The position numbers and the translations under genes are program-made. Shown here piece after piece: positions 41,042-52,747 of a stretch of 64,000 bases of DNA. How positions within the stretch are numbered: position 1 is the first letter of the stretch; each line of letters begins with the position of its first letter. The stretch spans positions 571,045-635,044 of the forward strand of contig NW_025814038.1 of NCBI RefSeq assembly GCF_021917145.1, in the 5' to 3' direction. The notes under the pieces were generated by a model. It was given only the letters and a program-made list of their open reading frames with translations, ran no database searches and was not told the origin of the DNA. Source of the DNA: Hypomesus transpacificus. Taxonomy: Eukaryota; Chordata; Actinopteri; Osmeriformes; Osmeridae.

Positions 41042-42837
41042 TGTCGACGTGTATCCGAATCGTTTGGCAAAAACGAAACAAAACAAATATATATCCTAGA
41101 TATTTAGATATACAATATATAACTTGTCTGAGTCCAGCCAAGTCACAATTTATGGACGACCTGCGTCGAGTCGAGTTTGTCACGCCTATACGCGCGTCTA
41201 TGCGTGTGCCCTCACGGTGAACCGCCCCACCGTAAAACCAAGTAACTCACATTCGGACATCCGAAGAAATAAATATTTTAAAAAGTACCGTTTTTTTTTC
41301 CTCCCTTGTTTGTATTTATAGTTTGTATTTTATAGTGTATTTAGTTATATTTTCATGTAACTTCTATGTGACATGGTGAGTGAGACATGGAGGGGATCCG
41401 ATAAATCGAGCAGTGACTTCATTCAGGAAACGTTTAGATTAAATTAGGGTCTCTGTTTAGTCTTTTCCTGTCAGATAATGGAACAAAACTTCTCTGCACA
41501 TGCAGGCATGTGTGTGTCTGTGTGTGTGTGTGTGTGTCACTCACTATCTTTCAATTCCAGAGAGGAAACCACTGTGGTATTCAGAGACTCTTGCCACAAA
41601 CAGATTTGAGAGAAAGAAAGAAAGGCATTTCCCTGCTCACAGTAGTGAGATATTGGTGAGACTGTCAGTATAGATAGTAGAAAGTCAGTTTCCTATAAAA
41701 TCACAAAAAAAACAATCAAGTAGGATATGTGCAACCAACATACGTTGTCCTATCGGACGACAACACAATCTTCAACTCGGAAAGATTTCCAGGAAATCCC
41801 CCCCGGTAGCATGTGTCTCAGTGTCTGCGTCTCGTTATGATTCACTTCAAGACAGCAGGGTCATCTCTCCATTGGGTGGTGTAGCCTAACTGTCCTGTTG
41901 CACAGGGACATGTGAGTGTTCTGTAATCGTTTCATGTCGAGCCAAGTACTTGGTTGTGGAGCCCCCCCTGCTCTAAGGCCTTGTTTGCAGCTGGCCGCAG
42001 GTGGGATCCCTGGCTGCTAACGCCGCCCGGTTGTGTTGTCGTGTTTTTCTTGGCGGCGTGTGACGCACTTGATGCTGGGAAGAGAAGAGATGAGTCTCAT
42101 GTAAACAAGAACAACCCCTAAATACACACACACACTGCGTCTAAGGCTGTAGGCCGGTGTTGATCTCAAGACCCAGATCTATTATAAACATGTACGGATA
42201 CAGGCAAGCAGCTGTGTACCTGAGTAATGGGAACAGTTTGTGACATGTGCCATTCCACAGCTGCACAGTGAGTGCCACTGTCCTCGTGTCAACGTTTACT
42301 CCCCCAAGGAAACCGTCTGTTCCTCGGTTTACAAACGAGTTATTGGTCCTAATGTTGCATCTTCGGGGTGGCGTTACATGCCCTCCTGGGATTCAGACGA
42401 GACCAGTTTGAATGGTGGCTAACATGCTCTGTCACATGTCCCCAGAAGAGGGCATTGTTACACCTGTTTGTTCTAAAGAATCCATGACTGTTACATTGAT
42501 CTCCCCCTCCCACCTTCCCTCTCAACCTCCCGTTTCCTTCTCCACCTTTCCCTCTCTCCTTCTCCCACCTTCCCTCTCTCCCTCTCTCCCTCTCCACATC
42601 CGCACCTCCCCAGATACTTTTCTCAATGCCTGTATCTCAAGGTTTCACAGTTTATCTTAGGTCTTCAATATCAAGAGTTTTGTTTTACTGTCAGATCCTT
42701 GTCTGAAGCTTTCCTCTGTCGGCAGTGTGAACATTTTCTCTGGTCTGGTGCATCTGCACCCAGTAACATAACTGACTTGGAACTGCCTCGTTCCAGTGTG
42801 CTTCGTTCCAGACCCTTCTTCGCCCTCCCCTCCATGG

Positions 42838-43227
42838 CTCAGCCTCTGACACAGCCTCTGACACAGCCTCAGCACAGCCTCTAACACAGCCTCAGCACAG
42901 CCTCTGACACAACCTCAACACAGCCTTGGACCCTGACCAGCCTTGCCCTGGACCCTGCCCTTGACCCTGCCCTGCTGCCCTGCTGCCCTGCTGTCCTGCT
43001 GCCCTGCTGCCCTGCTGCCCTGGACCCTGACCAGCCCTGAACCCTGCCCTGGACCCTGCCCTGCCCTGGACCATGCCCTGCCCTGGACCCTTCCCTGGGC
43101 CCTGCCCTGGACCCTGCCCTAGACACTGCCCTGCCCTGGGCCCTGCCCTGGGCCCTGCCCTGCACCCTGCCCTGGACCCTGCCCTAGACCCTGCCCTGCC
43201 CTGGACCCTGCCCTGGACCCTGCCCAG
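42838..43227. repeat. CCTGCCCTGGAC-type minisatellite
   Basis: It starts with about seven copies of a CTCTGACACAGC-like unit (to about 42,925). It then changes to a mosaic of CCCTGGACCCTG and CCCTGCTG words until 43,227. Periods of 6, 9 and 12 bases are mixed. Confidence 0.88.
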
Positions 43228-43690
43228 AGAGTGCATGCCTGTGTCAGACCTCTCGTCCTCTGGATCCGGCCTCCTCCTCCGCAGGGTGTGAAAGGAGCTG
43301 ATGTTGACTCAGGAAACGTCCAGCTGGCTGACAGAGTGAGAGCCACAGGGCTGGGTGTGTTTTTAAGTTTGGTTGCATCTAGCGTAGGCAAGGATCAAAG
43401 CAACACAAAACAAACGACGGAAAGTCTTGTAGAGGATAGGCCACAAGAGTGGAATACATTGTAAAGTATCGCAGAGGCGACAAACCAAAGCAATTAGGTG
43501 TTCAGGAGAGGTGGTTATAGAGCGAAACTGTTTACTTTTACTGCTGACATTTTGGTTAGAAAGATGTCTGGAGACAGAAACTGAAGTCTGAGGAAATAGA
43601 AATGTGACTTTAATCTGTGGGACTGTCTGGCTCAGCGTTTGAGCTGCTTCAACTCTGTCCCAGGGGGGATGAGTCAGACTTCCCCCAGGA

Positions 43691-44557
43691 TTCCCCTCCT
43701 CTCTCCCCCTCCTCTCTCCCCCTCTTCTCTCCCCCTCCTCTCTCCCCCTCCTCTCTCCCCCTCCTCTCTCCCCCTCCTCTCTCCCCCTCTTCTCTCCCCC
43801 TCCTCTCTCCCCCTCCTCTCTCCCCCTCCTCTCTCCCCCTCCTCTCTCCCCCTCTTCTCTCCCCCTCCTCTCTCCCCCTCCTCTCTCCCCCTCCTCTCTC
43901 CTGCTCCTCTCTCCTGCTCCTCTCTCCCCCTCCTCTCTTCCCCTCCTCTCTTCCCCTCTTCTCTCCCCCTCCTCTCTTCCCCTCCTCTCTCCCCCTCCTC
44001 TCTCCCCCTCCTCTCTCCTGCTCCTCTCTCCCCCTCCTCTCTCCCCCTCCTCTCTCCCCCTCCTCTCTCCCCCTCCTCTCTTACCCTCCTCTCTTCCCCT
44101 TCCTCTCTTCCCCTCTTCTCTCCCCCTCCTCTCTTCCCCTCCTCTCTCCCCCTCCTCTCTCCCCCTCCTCTCTCCTGCTCCTCTCTCCCCCTCCTCTCTC
44201 CCCCTCCTCTCTTCCCCTCCTCTCTCCCCCTCCTCTCTTACCCTCCTCTCTTCCCCTCCTCTCTTCCCCTCTTCTCTCCCCCTCCTCTCTTCCCCTCCTC
44301 TCTCCCCCTCCTCTCTCCCCCTCCTCTCTCCTGCTCCTCTCTCCCCCTCCTCTCTCCCCCTCCTCTCTCCCCCTCCTCTCTCCTGCTCCTCTCTCCCCCT
44401 CCTCTCTCCCCCCTCCTCTCTTACCCTCCTCTCTCCCCCTCCTCTCTCCCCCTCCTCTCTCCTGCTCCTCTCTCCCCCTCCTCTCTCCCCCTCCTCTCTC
44501 CCCCTCCTCTCTTCCCCTCCTCTCTTCCCCTCCTCTCTTCCCCTCCTCTCTTACCCT
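43691..44557. repeat. 12-bp (TCTCCCCCTCCT)n minisatellite, pure pyrimidine
   Basis: About 870 bases of almost pure C/T on plus. Variants such as CTCCTGCTCCTC, CTCTTCCCCTCC and CTTACCCTCC appear at intervals, pointing to higher-order block duplication. It is open in several frames on both strands because the period is a multiple of three. Confidence 0.95.
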
Positions 44558-44879
44558 CACACGCACTACAATGAATTCTCTCCTGTTTCGTGCTCAAAGT
44601 CGGTTCTTGCCCCGGCACTCTGGATTCTTGCACAATCTGTCTGTCTCTCTTCTTTTTTTTATCAAACACACACACTTACTCAGAGTCTGAATCTTCTCCC
44701 AGTTTTCACAAAACACAAATCACAAATCTCCCACTGTTGTAATATGTGTATGTCAAGTTAATGACCTTTAATGAAAGGCTCTTGTTTATATTGATTGAGT
44801 GAATAACATGACACTATGTGATCTCCAGGAAAGAGCCTTCCCTGCCTCCCTGCCTCACTCCCTCACTCCCTGCCTCTCT

Positions 44880-45056
44880 CTCTCTCCCTCCCTCCCTCCC
44901 TCCCTCCCTCCCTCCCTCCCTCCCTCCCTCCCTCCCTCCCTCCCTCCCTCCCTCCCTCCCTCCCTCGCTCCCTCCCTCCCTCCCTCCCTCCCTCGCTCCC
45001 TCCCTCGCTCCCTCCCTCCCTCGCTCCCTCTCTCCCTCCTTCTCTCCCTCCCTTCC
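44880..45056. repeat. (CCCT)n tetranucleotide repeat
   Basis: About 175 bases of CCCT with occasional CGCT, between the pyrimidine minisatellite and f2r. Confidence 0.93.
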
Positions 45057-46665
45057 TGTCCTCCTCCATAACTGTTGAGAATATCCAGGGTCACACTGTT
45101 GAATCCTGTTGTGTTTATTTCACACAATCTTGGCACACTGAGCTCTTTGCAAGGGCAAGATAATGGTGGTTTTATATCTAAACTAGTTTCATAAGAAATA
45201 TCTGTGTCAGCTTGGTGTATGCCCAATTCCAAATAAACTATCTACAGTAAAAAAAAAAACGAAAGTTAAACAGCTGCACAGCTGACAATATCTTCTAGCT
45301 GAGGACATCCTCCTTGATCATTTAGGTTAATGATCGACTTGGGGTTGTGAACAATGGAAGGTGTTTAGTGTTAGAAGGCTAACGCTAAGGCTGTCTGTAG
45401 AGCTTAATCAATATGCTGTTATTCTGGAAAACAAAACTAATATTTCCTCGTATAAACTCTACCAACGTTTCAATTACAGACAAGAAAACTAAATAGACTT
45501 ATAGCAATCTTGTCATAGCTGTTTTTGTACTGGGCCTGTGTTGTGTGTTACTATCTGAGTCGTGTTGGACAAGGTCAATGTAAGACCCTCATCTGTGGTC
45601 TGTCCGCTGTATGGGTTCGAATCAGTGGTAGCATTATCTTAGCCTCCTCTTGTCACATTGTTCTACAGCTTAATATTCAGTGGTCAAATGGAATGTGGAC
45701 AATTTGTTCTACGCTTCAGCTGTCGAAACAACGAGAAGAGGGTTTTTTTTTTTTTTCTACAGCCAATTTACTTTCCCAGGGAAAACTGTCCCTGAAAATA
45801 GACAGGAAAACAGAAAGGTTTTTAAGTGCCAAGCAAGGTCAACATCTGTACAAGAATTCTGTTGATCTACCAAACACACATTGGATGCAGAGTCACATCT
45901 GATTAAGGTTTGTTGTTTTAGGTGAAATCTATAAGGAAGGCTGTTTGTTTCATTGTGGACCAGCAGATGTAATTGTTAAGCAGAACAAGTGAACCAAAAT
46001 GTCTTCCTGTTCATTTCGTATACATCCTGCCTAACAGATCACAATCAGAGTATTTTCTGGGAAGTTCTGCATTTTGTGCAGATAGTCTTGTTTGTAAATT
46101 AGCATAATTATGGTACCAGAGGTTCAGTTGTCTATCAGTTGTCTACTACTGTCTATCAGCTTACATTTGAGAGGAGACAGAATTCGTCAGCAAATTAGAT
46201 TGTGACACTTCTGTCATTTCACATCCATCTTTGCATTTTGTGACCCTGCGCAGATGAGCACAAATGGTTCCTGTTTCTGGTCAGACAGAAATAAACATCT
46301 TATCTGTTCTGAAATTGGTATAAGCTATATCTCTTTCAAGCATCATTCAGAAAACAGAAAATGTGTGGCCTATTCACGTTTAAAACCCTACTTTTAATGT
46401 AAGCATGTCTAATGTTTTTACAACCAATGCGTTATAAATGATAGACAGTCGTTAACCAACACAAATTGATGTCTTCCATCCATGGCTTGTTTGTGTGATG
46501 ACATCTAAAGAAAGGAATGTGGGCTCCGTCGCGTCAGAACCGGGGGGAGGTGACCAACTCGAACATCGGACCGGACAGCGAGTGTCAGGGACTCTAGACA
46601 ACACAGACCGCAAACACCTTCTCTTATATTTGCGGAGTTTTTTTTTCAGGCTAGAACGTTTCACC

Positions 46666-48301
46666 ATGTATCTCAAACTATTTATCTTTTTGTTGGTTGG
46701 AAACGTAGCAACGGCTGCGTTTTCTAACGGTAAGTTCGCTCGAATTTAATTATTTCTCACATGAGTAATGTTCGTGTTATTTGAAGTTGGTGTGCGGTAT
46801 ACCCAAGAGCATGAATATAATTAACAAACCATATTTGTTTAGTGAATGTGTATCTATGTCAACAGGAATTGTGAGCAGACAATTGAAAATGTAATCTAGA
46901 ATATGCATTTAGAATAATGTTTAATGTAATACATAATTTGTTTAAATTAATAAAGAATGTTTGAATGCACCACATGACCTCACAATTGGACACAAAGTCA
47001 CGTTGAAAAGGTTCACATCCATTCCCTTTCCAACTAAAACTGCGACTGTTGATTTCTCTTCAGGGAGTTCCATCGGGAGGTCGTTTACCAGATGGAACCA
47101 GTTGGTCACCGATGAGCCGTTGGATCTAACAGAACTAGACGACGTTGTAGTCAACACCTCGGCGCAGAGCACAAACAAGTCAACATCTGGACCCAATAAC
47201 AGATCCAGAGCTGTACAGGTGACACGCAGGTACTTCCTGTCGGAGGAGGTGCAGAGCTTCCTCCGCGGCAGGGTGTCCACCATCTTCATCCCGTCGGTCT
47301 ACGCCCTCGTCTTCGTCGTCAGCGTGCCGCTCAACGCCGTCGCCGCAGTTACCTTCGCCCGGAAGATCCGGCCCATGAAGCCGGCGGTGGTGTACATGCT
47401 GAATCTGGCCTGTGCTGACCTGCTCTTTGGCCTCCTGCTGCCCTTCAAGATGTCCTACCACTTTGGCGGCAACGACTGGACGTTCGGCCCGGGGATGTGC
47501 AGCTTGGTCACGGCTGCTTTCTACTGCAACATGTACTGCTCTGTCCTCCTCATCGCCTCCATCAGCGTGGACCGGCTGCTGGCTGTGGTCTACCCCATCC
47601 AGTCACTCTCCTGGAGGAGCTCCAGGAATGCGGCGCTAGCCTGCGCCGGCATGTGGGTCCTGGCTGTGGGCGGCTCCCTGCCTCTGCTCGTCTCCCGGCA
47701 GGACTTGTACCACGAGCAGCTGGGCCTCACCACCTGCCACGACGTCCTGGACGAGGACCTCCAGGGCCGCTACCTGTACTTCTTCCCCGCCTTCTCCTGC
47801 CTCCTCTTCTTCCTGCCTCTCCTCGTCACCTCCGTCTGCTACGCGCGGGTCATCTGGGCGCTGAGTGTGGTCCCGCTCGGGGTCGTGGGTCGTTCGCGGA
47901 GGAAGGCCCGGGCTGTGGTGATGGCGGCGGCCGTGCTGGTAGTGTTCGTGGTCTGTTTCACGCCCACCAACTCCCTGCTCGTGGCTCATTTCCTGCAGTT
48001 TGCTGAAGAGGGCAGGGCCGGGGGGGGCGACGCCCTGTACGGAGCCTACCTGGTGTCAGTGTGTGTGGGCAGTCTGAGCTGCTGTCTGGATCCCCTGGTC
48101 TACTACTACGGCTCGTCGCAGTGCCAGAGACACCTGGCCAGCGTGCTCTGTTGTCGGGCTGGTCCGAAGGGTGGCAAGGGTCTGTACTCTGGTTCGAGCA
48201 GGTCCAGCACTAGAACCAGCTCCGGAACCTCTGCTCGGATCACCAAGGTGAACGCATTCCAAGAGAGTCACAGCAGCCAGTGCCAGAAGCTACTGGTCTG
48301 A
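46666..48301 (+). CDS. f2r: Protease-activated receptor 1 (thrombin receptor), two exons
   Basis: Exon 1 (46666-46729) encodes the signal peptide and ends in phase 1. Exon 2 (46956-48301) encodes the rest; the total is 469 codons (human PAR1 has 425). PAR1 couples thrombin cleavage to Gq, G12/13 and Gi in thrombocytes and vessel wall. The likely cleavage is SSIGR63|SFTRWN, followed by an acidic, hirudin-like exosite-I segment (DEPLDLTELDD). PAR1-type blocks are TM2 (KPAVVYMLNLACADLLF), FYCNMYCS, AVVYPIQSLSWRS, the ECL2 motif TTCHDVL and the TM7 end DPLVYYYGSSQCQR. The C-tail is Ser/Thr-rich, as expected for arrestin control, and ends CQKLLV. The N-tail before the cleavage site is longer than in human, and the acceptor at 46955 has a weak pyrimidine tract. 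A poly(A) signal lies at 48499-48504. Confidence 0.94.
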
Positions 48302-49660
48302 GAGGGAGACACGTCTGTGTTCTGATTGGCTGACTGACTGTTTGGCGCACACGCCCAACTCCCAAAATGAAGAAGAGAATTGTGAACTTCCACTGTCAAC
48401 CAGATCAAGGAAACCCAAGTTCAAGCTTTCCCTGGGATAACTTAAGTCCTGTTTATATTTGTGTATGACCTACACAGCTCTTAAAGCTAACACTGAACAA
48501 TAAAGCTACATTGATCTTTTCACAACCAATCTTTATGTATGTTGTTTGAATTAATTTAGCTTTGTGTTGTCTCTTATAAGATACTCTATTACAGCTGATT
48601 CATACAAATGTTTGTATTTTGTTGCATATTGTTAAACGTATAAACCGCCTGCATTAATGCTGTGCACTGTAACCTAACGGAAGTCACATAATTGCAGTCC
48701 TTCACTTGCGTTAGGCTGCCCTCTGCTGGAATACAAGAGTCAAAACCTTCTTGGTGCTGTTCAGGTGTAGTTCCTGCAGGTGGCGCTACATATACAGCTA
48801 AGGTCAGTATAGGACTTTTTAGAGCTGTGCTCTAATATCTCTTTTGCTACTGTCTCTGAACAACTGAAAGCCAAATAAATAAATAATGTTTGGAGTAAGT
48901 CTTTGTTGAATTAATTTCAGTCCCCCCCCTCCCCCTTCTTTCTTTCTGTCTCACACAAACACACCCTCAACCACTTCATTTTCTTGTTGCAAACACAAAC
49001 ATAGTTGGAGCGACAGGCTGCATGCCTCCAATCATTGACCAATGAGAAGAGCAAACCAGACAAAGAATATTGACTCTGTGTACGTGGGCTGAGAATATCG
49101 CCAGCACTTTCCCATAAACCTTTGAGCTCGAATCAAATCAAAATGTATTTGTATAGCCCTTTTTACACGCAAGCATGTCACAGAGGGCTTCACATACGGC
49201 CAGAGCGGTGTTCTGTTGCTATTTATAAGGGGTGCAATAGAGTGATCAGATCAAATATATGGCATATCTTCATTTGTGACGAGATGGATTCATGAAGAGT
49301 CAGTGTTTATTTAGAAATTATTTTTTATCAAGGTCAAGTCACTTCCAGTTGTACCAAAATTATGATTTAAAATACAAAATGTTCAATAGAATAGAAAACC
49401 ATTCAAACAATACATTCGACATCACTTTACACAAGCAGCATCACTTTAATATGAATCCCTTTGATATACAACCATGGAAAAAGCCAAACTGCTCATTGAC
49501 ACGTGACCATATGAGCTCGTTCAGGTTGCCATACCTGCACTTACCAGGGCGTGGTTTGGGTAGAAAAAGCTTAAGGCGGCGAAGGCGCTTGTTTCATCGG
49601 CATACGCTACACCTGTGTCGGACTACGGGGTTACTGTGATCGCTTCCATTAAGCTACAAC
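48302..49660. other. Between f2r and the first f2rl1
   Basis: f2r 3' UTR with AATAAA at 48499-48504 and a further AATAAATAAATAA near 48,873. A stretch at about 49,136-49,200 (TGTATTTGTATAGCCC then TGTCACAGAGGGCTTCACAT) looks like a dispersed fish repeat. No coding exon was seen. Confidence 0.45.
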
Positions 49661-51079
49661 ATGAATTTTGGGATATTTTGGGTTACCGTGGTACTGACGC
49701 TGGCCTGCGCACAGGTGTGTCTTTCTCTGAAAGGTAAGATATATTCTCAACTGAACCAACTGTTAAGCGTTTGTGAAATGGCGCTTTTGTTCATACCCAA
49801 ACTACACCTTATTTTTCACTTCATCACCTCACATCATCAATTTCTGTTATTTTACTTCATTTACTGATCTTTCTTGAGGACTAGATTTAAAGAATAGAGG
49901 CTCTAGACAGTAGCAAATTTAGATTCCGCAAATTTACAATGACAAGTCGTTTGTTCTAAACATATTCCGTATAGGCCTACTAATAAAATCTCTCCTTCCT
50001 TCTATGACTCAGAAAATCAAGAAAGCAGAGGCTTCACTGGTGTAGAAACCGACGAGGGGGTTGTGGTGAGCTCCACAGGATTCCTGATTCTACAGAGTCG
50101 TCTAACCACCATCTTTCTCCCGATCGTTTACATCTTTGTGTTTGTCGTGGGCCTGCCCACCAACCTCGTCGCTATCTGGGTCTTCCTCTTCAGGACCAAG
50201 GTGAAGCACCCAGCGGCCATCTACATGGCCAACCTGGCCATGTCTGACCTGCTGTTTGTTATCTGGACTCCCCTTAAGATCGCGTACCACATCAACGGCA
50301 ACAACTGGATTTTTGGAGAGGCAATGTGCAAAGTTATGACGGGGTTCTTCTATGGAAACATGTACTGTTCCATTGTTTTTATCGCTTGTATTAGCGTTCA
50401 GCGCTACTGGGCCGTAGTTCACCCTCTTTCCCAAAATAGGAGGGACAACCGTGTAGCCATAGCAGTCTCCGTCACAGTTTGGGTTGTGGTCTGGTTGGCC
50501 TCTACTCCCCTCTACCTCTATAACCAAACTGTCTTGGCCACAAACTTGAACATTGTCACCTGTCATGACATCATTAGACCCAGCCAGATAACCATCGCTG
50601 CAGGTTACTTCCTGACCATGGGAATTCTGGGATTTGTGGTCCCTATGATCGTGTGCGTCGTGGCCTACGTCCTCATGCTCAGGTCGCTAAAGAACTCCAT
50701 GACGGATGCCACCATCGGCAAGAAGCGCCGCAAGGCCGTGGTTCTGATCATCACAGTGCTGGTCATGTTCCTGGTGTGCTTCACCCCCAGTAACATCATG
50801 CTGGTGGTGCACTACTCCCTCCTGCTGGCCGGAAGAATGAACAACGGCTACGGCTTCTACATCGCCACCCTGTGTCTAGCCAGCCTCAACAGCTGCGTCG
50901 ACCCCTTTGTTTACTATTTCATCTCCGAGGAGTTTCGGGAGCACGTGAAAAACACGCTGAAGTGCAGGAGCCAGAGGACGGTGGAGAGGATGAGGGTCTC
51001 GTTCAGTGCAATGAAGTATTCCAAGAAGAACAGCGCCTACACTTCCAGCTCAGGGAACACCCAGAGTAGCTCCTGCTGA
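49661..51079 (+). CDS. f2rl1: Protease-activated receptor 2-type GPCR, first tandem copy
   Basis: Exon 1 (49661-49733) is a signal peptide ending phase 1. Exon 2 is 50013-51079. The total is 379 codons. PAR2 is opened by trypsin-like proteases in epithelia and vessels. The likely cleavage is ENQESR30|GFTGVE. PAR2 blocks are RLTTIFLPIVYIFVFVVGLP, FRTKVKHPAAIYMANLAMSD, VIWTPLKIAYHINGNNWIFG, FYGNMYCS, SVQRYWAVVHPLS and SCVDPFVYYFISEEFREHVK. The C-tail ends in a Ser-rich SSSGNTQSSSC. It lies 1.7 kb upstream of a second copy in the same direction. A poly(A) signal is at 51509-51514. Zebrafish also has two f2rl1 genes (f2rl1.1 and f2rl1.2); which one this matches is not decided. Confidence 0.92.
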
Positions 51080-51839
51080 GGGCTAAACCTGGACAGTTTG
51101 AGGGATACTGAATACTGCCATTTTAGAATGCCGACAAATGTAGTTGGACTTTGTATGACTTGGAAAAGGATGGGAGTTTGTAAACCTGGACAGTTAGGGG
51201 GATACTGACATTTTAGGATGCTGTCAAATGTAGTTGTTGACTTTGTATGACTTGGAAAAGGATGTGTGTCTCGTTATGGATTTATTTTAATGTAATCTGA
51301 CCTCTGAATAGCTTGGTACTATTCTCTCACCACTGGGAAGGGGCACTTGATATTCATCAAGTTTAAATGACTTAGCACTGAGTTATCTTTCCATTAACTA
51401 TGCAAATGTTTGTAAATACACAAAATGTTTATATTGTACCGGAGTATTGTTGGCCATTTGTGTGTATTGTTTCTAACATGAATGTGAAGGAGATTCTTTT
51501 TATAAAAAAATAAATATATATTTTTTTTTACTTCTTGGGCTCTGTTTTACAGTTTCTCAGTTGCTTTGGTACATTTTTTGAATCATCCTTTATATTAGCA
51601 AACCAGTAAAAGTAGAAAAGTTAAACCATATTGCATTTAATGACTTATTCAAGGAACTAATGCCTAGATGTTTTGAAAGGTATGACTTTTCAACAGGGAA
51701 CCAATATGTTTTGATCAACATCGCATGAGAAATTGATACTGTAGGAAACACCAGACACTTGTACATCAATGCATGAATGTACCAAAACATTTGCACTTTG
51801 TTCAAAATAATAAAAAATAGATTTTATAATGTGCACAAG

Positions 51840-52144
51840 CATGGGCGTATCTAGCCCTATTTTGGCTGGAGCCCCCCCAAAAGTTTCATTAGCCCCCCCA
51901 AATAAAAAATAAAATAAACGTTCAACATTTTGTCTATATTTTTCATATTTTTAATCTAAATGTGTTAATTTATCTTCCTAAAACCCAATAGAGAACACTA
52001 ATTAAAAGGATATTTTCACAAATTTCTTCTGAGGGAACATGCCCCCAGACCCCCCCTAGTTTTGCTGGGTCACAGGAAAATAATAGGTTTTATCTAGGGG
52101 CTTATCCCCCCCCCCCCAAAAGTGGGAACCTAGATTCGCCCCTG
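51840..52144. mobile_element. Short non-autonomous hAT-type transposon with 8-bp target duplication
   Basis: The left end is CATGGGCGTATCTAG; the right end reads CTAGATTCGCCCCTG, its inverted partner with about three differences. TGCACAAG flanks both sides exactly (51832-51839 and 52145-52152). C runs inside; no transposase frame. It is related by its ends to the elements at 37539 and 53065, and lies between the two f2rl1 copies. Confidence 0.9.
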
Positions 52145-52747
52145 TGCACAAGTGACTCGATGATGTGGACTTTAAAACAATTGTTCTGAGAATTTTAGTT
52201 GTGTCAGAGAAACAGTTAGCGTGCTGCTATTTAATGCCGATTCCTCTTTTTAAGTTCCCACAAACGAAAGAATTGCTGAACACATACTTTACAGCGGATA
52301 CGGGGGAGATTCATTACTCTATGCTGTTCGCCACATTCATATTTGCTTATCCAGACAATTTCCTGCAGTTTGTATAGGCCTACTTGTCTTCAACCACGAA
52401 GACAATTTTACATTTAGTCATTTTTTTGTCGTTGACACAAACCTATCATGGCAACTCATTTGGCTGTTTTAAATTACGTTCTTCGTCATTGCATTACGAG
52501 ATGGAGATTCACCGATTGAAACTTACACCTGTGTGTGTGTGTGTGTGTGTGTGAAGATAGAGGAAGCGAGAGCGAATGCGCGTCGATAATGACGTAGGAA
52601 CTACAGGTAACCTGATTCCGTACATTTGCCTTTCGTTGCTGTTAGGGTGTGTCATTCTCTGTTTAGTATAAGACGGTATCGAAGTCGAAGAGGTTGAACT
52701 CCCGGACCAGAGGATAAATACATTTTCTGCTGTTAACACGGTACAGG

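Larger units (their letters stand above)
41042..46665. other. 5.6-kb interval between divergent f2rl2 and f2r; repeats only
   Basis: No coding exon was recognised. It should contain the promoters of both receptors at its two edges. The middle is dominated by three pyrimidine-rich tandem repeats (42,838-45,056). The only long open frames lie inside those repeats and are artefacts of their period. Confidence 0.5.

Noticed and set aside
43617-44690. Open frames of 357 and 311 codons (Ser/Pro/Leu repeats) and their Arg/Glu/Gly mirror
   Set aside because: They are translations of the 12-bp pyrimidine minisatellite, whose period is a multiple of three. No signal peptide, splice context or conserved part is present.
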